DNA of 64,000 bases. Origin: Citrus sinensis (lineage: Eukaryota > Streptophyta > Magnoliopsida > Sapindales > Rutaceae). The notes under the pieces were generated by a model. It ran no database searches. It was not told the DNA's origin and saw nothing but the letters and a program-made list of their open reading frames with translations. Below are positions 59,124-64,000 of the stretch, one piece after another. The translations under genes and the position numbers were made by a program. Positions within the stretch are counted from its first letter, which is position 1. Every line of letters begins with the position of its first letter. The stretch lies in the NCBI RefSeq assembly GCF_022201045.2, contig NC_068562.1:558001-622000 (forward strand). The letters are read 5' to 3'.

Positions 59124-60680
59124 ATGGAAGCAACCTCATTGATTTCTTTGTCTAGCTTTGCTGCTGGTGCTTCTTCACTTCCTCCAGTTCTCTGTCCTCA
59201 TGGTAACAATCGGAGGTTAGTTAGCTTGTTCTCACATCTTTTGATTTCAGTTCCTTTTATAAATCTCAAATTTTAATGTTTAGACCCATTACTCGTAGGG
59301 GTTTGCTGTCATTAACTGTAGATCAACAGAGATGTGACAACATCGGCTTCATCAGTAGCAAGATTTTGAGCTTCTGGTACTTTTTTCTTCTTTTCTTTTT
59401 TTGGGGTCTCCACCTTTTTTTTTTTTTTTTGGGTGAATTGATGTTTCGGCAACATTTTGGTGCACGTATTTATTTTTTATTTTTCCCAAAAAAAAACTAT
59501 TTGATTACCAATCTATATATATATATAGCCCAAAAGCCAGTCTCAGAGGAAATTTGGAGGCTGTTGGAGTTCCAACTTCGGTGCCCGTAAGAGTGGCACA
59601 TGAGCTGCTTCAAGCTGGGCACCGTTACTTGGATGTCAGGTAACGCAAAAACTTCATATTGTTCATATTTAGCTACTGTAAATGTTTTTGGTTTGTGATA
59701 GAAAGTTGAAAAAAAAAAAAAAAAAAAAGGAACTAACTTTTTGAATGTTTCACGATCATTCTTTTGTTTAATATAACGGTCGGTCTTTTGTTTGATATAA
59801 CGTTTTGGTGATTCTGTAGAACTCCTGAAGAGTTCAGTGCTGGACATGCCACTGGAGCCATTAATGTGCCTTACATGTACAGAGTTGGTTCAGGTTTCCA
59901 TCATTCATTCTGTTGAAATTTATATCCGAAACCATGGCCCAAAAAAAAAAAAAAAAAAAAAAACTCAAGAGCACTTTAGTTTTATTTTCCAACTTGTTTC
60001 TGGATTCATATATAAGACATGGTTTCTTTTCTTTTGTAAATTTATGTAGGGATGACAAAGAACCTGAAATTTGTGGAGGAAGTATCGACTCGTTTTCGAA
60101 AACATGATGAAATAATTGTTGTAAGTCCCTGTATCTAATAATCTTGTAAATCTTTTATTAGCTTCAAAGGATCAATAACTAATTTGCTTCGCAATGTAAG
60201 ATAATAATTTAAATCTTGGTTGTACAGGGTTGCCAGAGTGGGAAAAGGTCTATGATGGCAGCTACAGATCTTTTAAATGCAGTAAGCACACATGCAAATT
60301 ACCCTTCAAAACCTTTAACTTGGTTTCTAAGCAATCAGCTTCTTACAGAGGAGAAGTTAAAATCCTAGTTTGTTGTAGTATTAACATCAAGTACAACTTG
60401 TACTGTACAAGTAGGTTTCTTGTTGTACTTCTTAAAACTCAATTCAGAAAGGTTCCTCCTGTCCTATGTGAATGGGCATTTTTCAAGATAAATAAGTTGC
60501 TTTTCTTTCAATCTATGCCCCATATATATATATATATATTTTATTTGGGGTTCCCTTTGTATAATCGACTTGTTGAATCTTATTAGAATTCACTATTTTC
60601 TTCAGGGTTTTGCCGGCATTACGGATATTGCTGGTGGATTCGCCGCCTGGAGGCAGAATGGACTCCCAACAGAACCTTAA
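59124..60680 (+). CDS. SEN1: Rhodanese-like protein, SEN1/STR15 type
   Basis: Seven exons, 59124-59215, 59284-59376, 59529-59639, 59820-59893, 60050-60120, 60228-60281 and 60606-60680, give 189 residues (Arabidopsis SEN1/DIN1 is about 182). The N-terminal 60 residues are Ser-rich with few acidic residues, a probable plastid transit peptide. The rhodanese domain runs from PTSVPVRVAHELLQAGHRYL and DVRTPEEFSAGHATGAINVP to GGFAAWRQNGLPTEP. The active loop is GCQSGKRS with Cys149, so sulfurtransferase chemistry is possible. SEN1 is known as a dark- and senescence-induced marker gene. The substitution of arginine in the loop differs from CESGQMS of the Arabidopsis protein and is closer to active single-domain rhodaneses. 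Confidence 0.93.
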
Positions 60681-62221
60681 CGCTTTCATTCTGCAGCCGG
60701 GAAGCTACATAATAAAATCTATGTTCTGTTGTGTAAAGCCGGGAAGCTTCTCGCCAACTGCGGTCCTTACAAATCCTGCTAGGAATAACAAGTATATAGA
60801 TATGTGTAAATGAGGATGAAATCTATCAAAAGGCTGCACATAATTTGTGTAAATCAGAAAATAATAAATAAATTAAACAGATTGTCAACTTGATAAAACA
60901 TTCTCCTCTTCCTTTAGTTTAATGGTTGTGCAATTTGTTAGGTATCCCATTTTTTAATATTCAATGTTGGATTCCGATTTTATCTTACCGGCACAAGTAT
61001 CAAACCAATTTTTTATTTTAAATACACGCGTCAATGCCAAGATCAGTCTTTGCTGATAGATAAACAAACTATGCCTTATTTGGAATTGAGATTCGATCGT
61101 TATAACAGTAAAGTGTTTGGTGAATAGCTGTAACTTAAAAATTGAGTTGATTTTATTTTATGTTCTTTAATAATTTTATCAAAATTAGCATTTACTATAT
61201 ACGATTAACTTTTATTTTATATTTACAGTTTTTTTCATAACAACTGTTACTTGAAAGTTGTAGTATTTCAATACTAAACAGGACCTGTATCAATTATGAA
61301 GTTGGCTTTTTCATGATTTAATTCATTAAAAATTATCAGAAATAATTAAAATCAATTAAATAATAAGGAAAACTACAAAGAAATTGAAGGAAAATAGAAT
61401 GAATTATTAAATTGTATTAAATCATACAATTTTATAATGTTAATTGATTATTTTGATCTTTTTCTCTTAAGTTATATAAGTTTACAATTAATACTATCTT
61501 CTTTTTGTTTAAATAGTATCATTAAAATAATAATACTCAGTAACAGTAAAATTGAAAAGTAAAAACTCCTCGACTTTTTGTTAGACAAAAAATAAAATAA
61601 ATTTTAAAATATTTCAGAGGTAATAAAATTAATTAATATATTTATGATATATATAATTAAATTTAATATAATCACTATTTACATAATAATTTTTTTAAAT
61701 ATATATATATACACACACATACATATCTCATAGTGTGCTTTTATTGTTGTGTGACTATCACAACATGTCTGATATATTTTAAAATTTCACAAAGCCGAAA
61801 GAGCCAAGTGACGAAATGATCAATGTTGTTGGCTAGGTCCACAAATTCTTTTCTTGCAACATACGAGCTCAGCAATCGACAAAGTCAAATTCCTAACCAC
61901 CAAACAGTGGCCCTCATTAATCAGTAGAATTAAATTTTCTGTTTTTTTTTTTTTAAATTTTTGGTTATGCTGTGCAAATGGAATGCTTGAACCACATACA
62001 ACCAGCGCCAAGTAATTCACCCTGCCACGTTCTAACTTCTGACAATATTATTGGCAAAGGAAGGAGCGGTGATCTCTCACTCACAAAGCAAACATGGAGA
62101 GCATACCTCTATCTTTACGCGTCATCTTCCTGTTACTTCATTTTCCCAGTAAATTAAGATGAAATAAAATCCCAAGCAGACTCGGCCCAGAAAGAAAGCA
62201 AAACTCAAGAAAAAAAGAAAA
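60681..62221. other. Intergenic DNA with an MITE-like copy
   Basis: 3' UTR of the SEN1-like gene, then AT-rich DNA. 61080-61285 resembles the inner right part of the element at 3798-4806 (TTAATAATTTTATCAAAATTA, ATTAACTTTTATTTTATATT). It is bounded by TTATTTGGAATTGAG and CAATACTAAACAGG, weak inverted ends. The last 200 bp should contain the IQD promoter. Confidence 0.4.
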
Positions 62222-62748
62222 ATGGGGACGTCCAGTAACTGGTTCAATGTACTTAGAAGAAAGTTTCACCGGAAATCTCGTAGACACATTACTATTCGCC
62301 ATAGCCCCACTCCCAGCCAAGAAGCAACCATTAGAAAAGTCCCAGAAGAAGCAGCCAATTGTATAGACAACAATACCTTCGTTTCCTCAACACTACTGCC
62401 TCTGAAGAAAGAATTAGCCAAAGAAGATTCAGCAGCCATCAAAATCCAAGCAATTTTTCGGGCTCATCTGGTATGTTATCCAAGCCATTACGCTTCTACT
62501 TTTTAAGAACCTCGGGTTGATCAAATGAACTAATAGTCTAATTTTTGTGTTTTGGTGATGTGCAAAAATTTATTTAGGCAAGAAGGGCATTTAAAGCTCT
62601 TAGGAGTCTGGTTAAGCTGCAAGCGTTGGTACGTGGGGTATGTGTGAGAAGACAATCACGCGTAGCCATGCACGCAATGCACGCACTTGTTCGGTTGCAG
62701 GTCAGGGTCCGCGCTCGGCAGCTATTAAGCAGGTGCAGTAATGACTGA
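62222..62748 (+). CDS. Short IQD (IQ67-domain) calmodulin-binding protein
   Basis: Two exons, 62222-62470 and 62578-62748, give 139 residues. It starts [20 protein letters not shown], typical of IQD proteins. The IQ67 core is [20 protein letters not shown], then [20 protein letters not shown] and [15 protein letters not shown], with the intron splitting the first IQ motif as is characteristic of the family. It stops soon after the third IQ-like motif, so the long Ser/Pro-rich C-terminus of most IQDs is missing. Arabidopsis IQD20 (At3g51380, about 100 residues from memory) is similarly short, so this is probably natural rather than a truncation. The family binds calmodulin and microtubules. 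Confidence 0.9.
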
Positions 62749-63435
62749 GACAGCATATCTCGACCATAATTGCTGTTCCTAAAATTACAAAGATTTGCTT
62801 TCTTGTCTTTCCTGTGGTTAACAATAACGTGGCGAAGTATTTCATTGAACGGTGTACTACATATTCGATTAATAGCCAAATACTTAAAAACGAAAAAAAG
62901 AAAGAAAAACACACACACACTCCTTCTAGCAGTGAAAATCTAACCGTTTTAAGGCAAGCATCTCAGCTAGAGCTATGATAATAACATAATATCCTTAGTT
63001 ACTAAACTTCTACCTAAGAATGAGAAGTGCAACTGAATTTAATAGAAAAGAGCATTAGCAATGGCTAATTCTTCACTACATAATGGTCGCAACAAAGGTT
63101 AATGTCTATTAATCATCAGTCATTAACAGTGAGAGATGAGCACACCTACAACAAAATGGCGACTGGAAGCACTACCAAGTTTTCCAACCTAAATCACATA
63201 GTACACATTGCAAGCACTAGAACGCCAGCATTGCATGCACTGGACAGTTGGGTGAACGAAAGGACAGCGTACATGGATGAAAAAGCACGCACAAGAGAGA
63301 TATAACTGCTAATTATTAGGAGTTAAAATGCTATAACTGGGTAGAGCTATTGACTATACACTTGAAAAGGCAAGTATAAATTTTACAAGGTGATTAGTTC
63401 ACACATGTTATCAACAGCATTTTCTCCTCACAACT
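62749..63435. other. 3' flanks of convergent IQD and kinase genes
   Basis: No gene or clear repeat is seen. A CA run (62911-62919) and ordinary AT-rich DNA fill the gap between the convergent IQD and kinase 3' ends. Confidence 0.4.
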
Positions 63436-64000
63436 TCAGTGAAGGCCCCTTCTGAGTGATGAGAAAAAGCTGCCACCTGATTTATTGCTGTGATTATGTT
63501 CCCCTTCACTAGCAACCTGTTTTAAAGTTCACCATTGTTCATATCTAGAATATTAATCCATAAAAAGAAAAAATAATAAATGTTTGTATGTAGATTGTAT
63601 ATTTGTATTAATCAAATTTGGACTCAGCCAATAAAGTACCTCCTTCATCATCTGCTTAAGGATATCCGTGATTTGTGAGAAGTTGGGTCTTTGAGTAGGG
63701 TCATGCTGCCAGCATCTCTCAAGCAGTTCTGCAAGTCTTGGGTGAGCGTGCTTCGGGATTGTAGGGCGTAGACTCTGACAACAATGACATTAAGGAATGA
63801 CTGAAACTCTTCTCTTTACTTTTTCTTGTTTATCCTTTGTACATTTATTTTCATTTTCCAATTTTTGGGTGGAAGATGAGGGTTATGGGAGAGAGGCATG
63901 GAGATGCAAGTGACATGTTATAAACTAGAGGGGGAAAATAATTGCAGCTTTATGTTAAAATGATGGAATGGATGGATACCTTCTGCACTACACCAACTGC
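63436..64000 (-). CDS. Protein kinase C-terminus, STY17-like (Raf-type, ACT-domain family)
   Basis: Three minus-strand exons: 64000-63980 (partial, AVGVVQK), 63774-63640 and 63516-63436. The middle exon reads SLRPTIPKHAHPRLAELLER, then CWQHDPTQRPNFSQITDILK and QMMKE. This is kinase subdomains X-XI with the invariant RP. The last exon reads VASEGEHNHSNKSGGSFFSS followed by LRRGLH and the stop, like the SGGFFS-type tails of plant STY kinases. The rest of the gene lies beyond the window. STY8/17/46 phosphorylate chloroplast transit peptides in Arabidopsis; assigning that role here rests on the family and on position (At4g35780 = STY17, from memory). Confidence 0.87.

Noticed and set aside
63102-63305. 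67-codon frame downstream of the IQD gene
   Set aside because: It overlaps the convergent 3' flanks, and neither its composition nor any motif suggests a protein.

Overview
This is an AT-rich nuclear window from a flowering plant, almost certainly a eudicot. The evidence is short exons with GT..AG introns, plant-only families (GDSL lipase, IQD, F-box/DUF295, LTO1, SEN1) and intergenic DNA full of small MITE-like elements, SINE-like inserts and microsatellites. A woody rosid such as Citrus would fit, but that is a guess.

Layout, left to right. 615-2305 (+) is the 3' part of an IST1-like ESCRT gene. 3.8-4.8 kb holds a pogo-like element nested in an older MITE. 5.2-5.9 kb is a broken LHT-type amino-acid transporter. 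6255-11654 (-) is a complete 11-exon DHHC S-acyltransferase of the PAT10 type. 15298-17723 (+) is a 5-exon GDSL esterase/lipase. 20-37 kb is an expanding F-box/DUF295 cluster: an intact gene (22221), a decayed copy (31300-31978), a second intact gene (34838), and three diverged copies of a non-coding segment nearby. 38-39.2 kb is an unusual GC-richer repeat block. 41242-42655 (-) is a UPF0548 gene head to head with a 19-exon RECQL3-type helicase (43375-48180, +). Then come a short SEC14/CRAL-TRIO-like gene (51483-52532, -), the plastid disulfide-forming enzyme LTO1 (54392-57072, -), a SEN1/STR15-type rhodanese (59124-60680, +), a short IQD calmodulin-binding protein (62222-62748, +) and the 3' end of a STY-type protein kinase (63436-64000, -).

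The genes do not form an operon-like system, but their order carries information. From memory, the series IST1-like, F-box/DUF295, RECQL3, SEC14-like, LTO1, SEN1, STY17 matches Arabidopsis At4g35730-At4g35780. PAT10 and a short IQD are neighbours at At3g51390/At3g51380. The window therefore looks like an unfractionated ancestral block whose genes were split between two Arabidopsis segments.

The most notable sequence-level observations are an apparent 4-nt microexon (plus an 8-nt one) needed to make the RecQ helicase motifs; a miRNA-like hairpin near 30.5 kb; an almost perfect 157-bp palindrome at 41 kb; a tandem minisatellite at 38.8 kb; and a duplicated segment upstream of the SEN1-type gene. 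No radically new system is evident. Exon boundaries below were read by eye from splice consensus, frame continuity and family resemblance.
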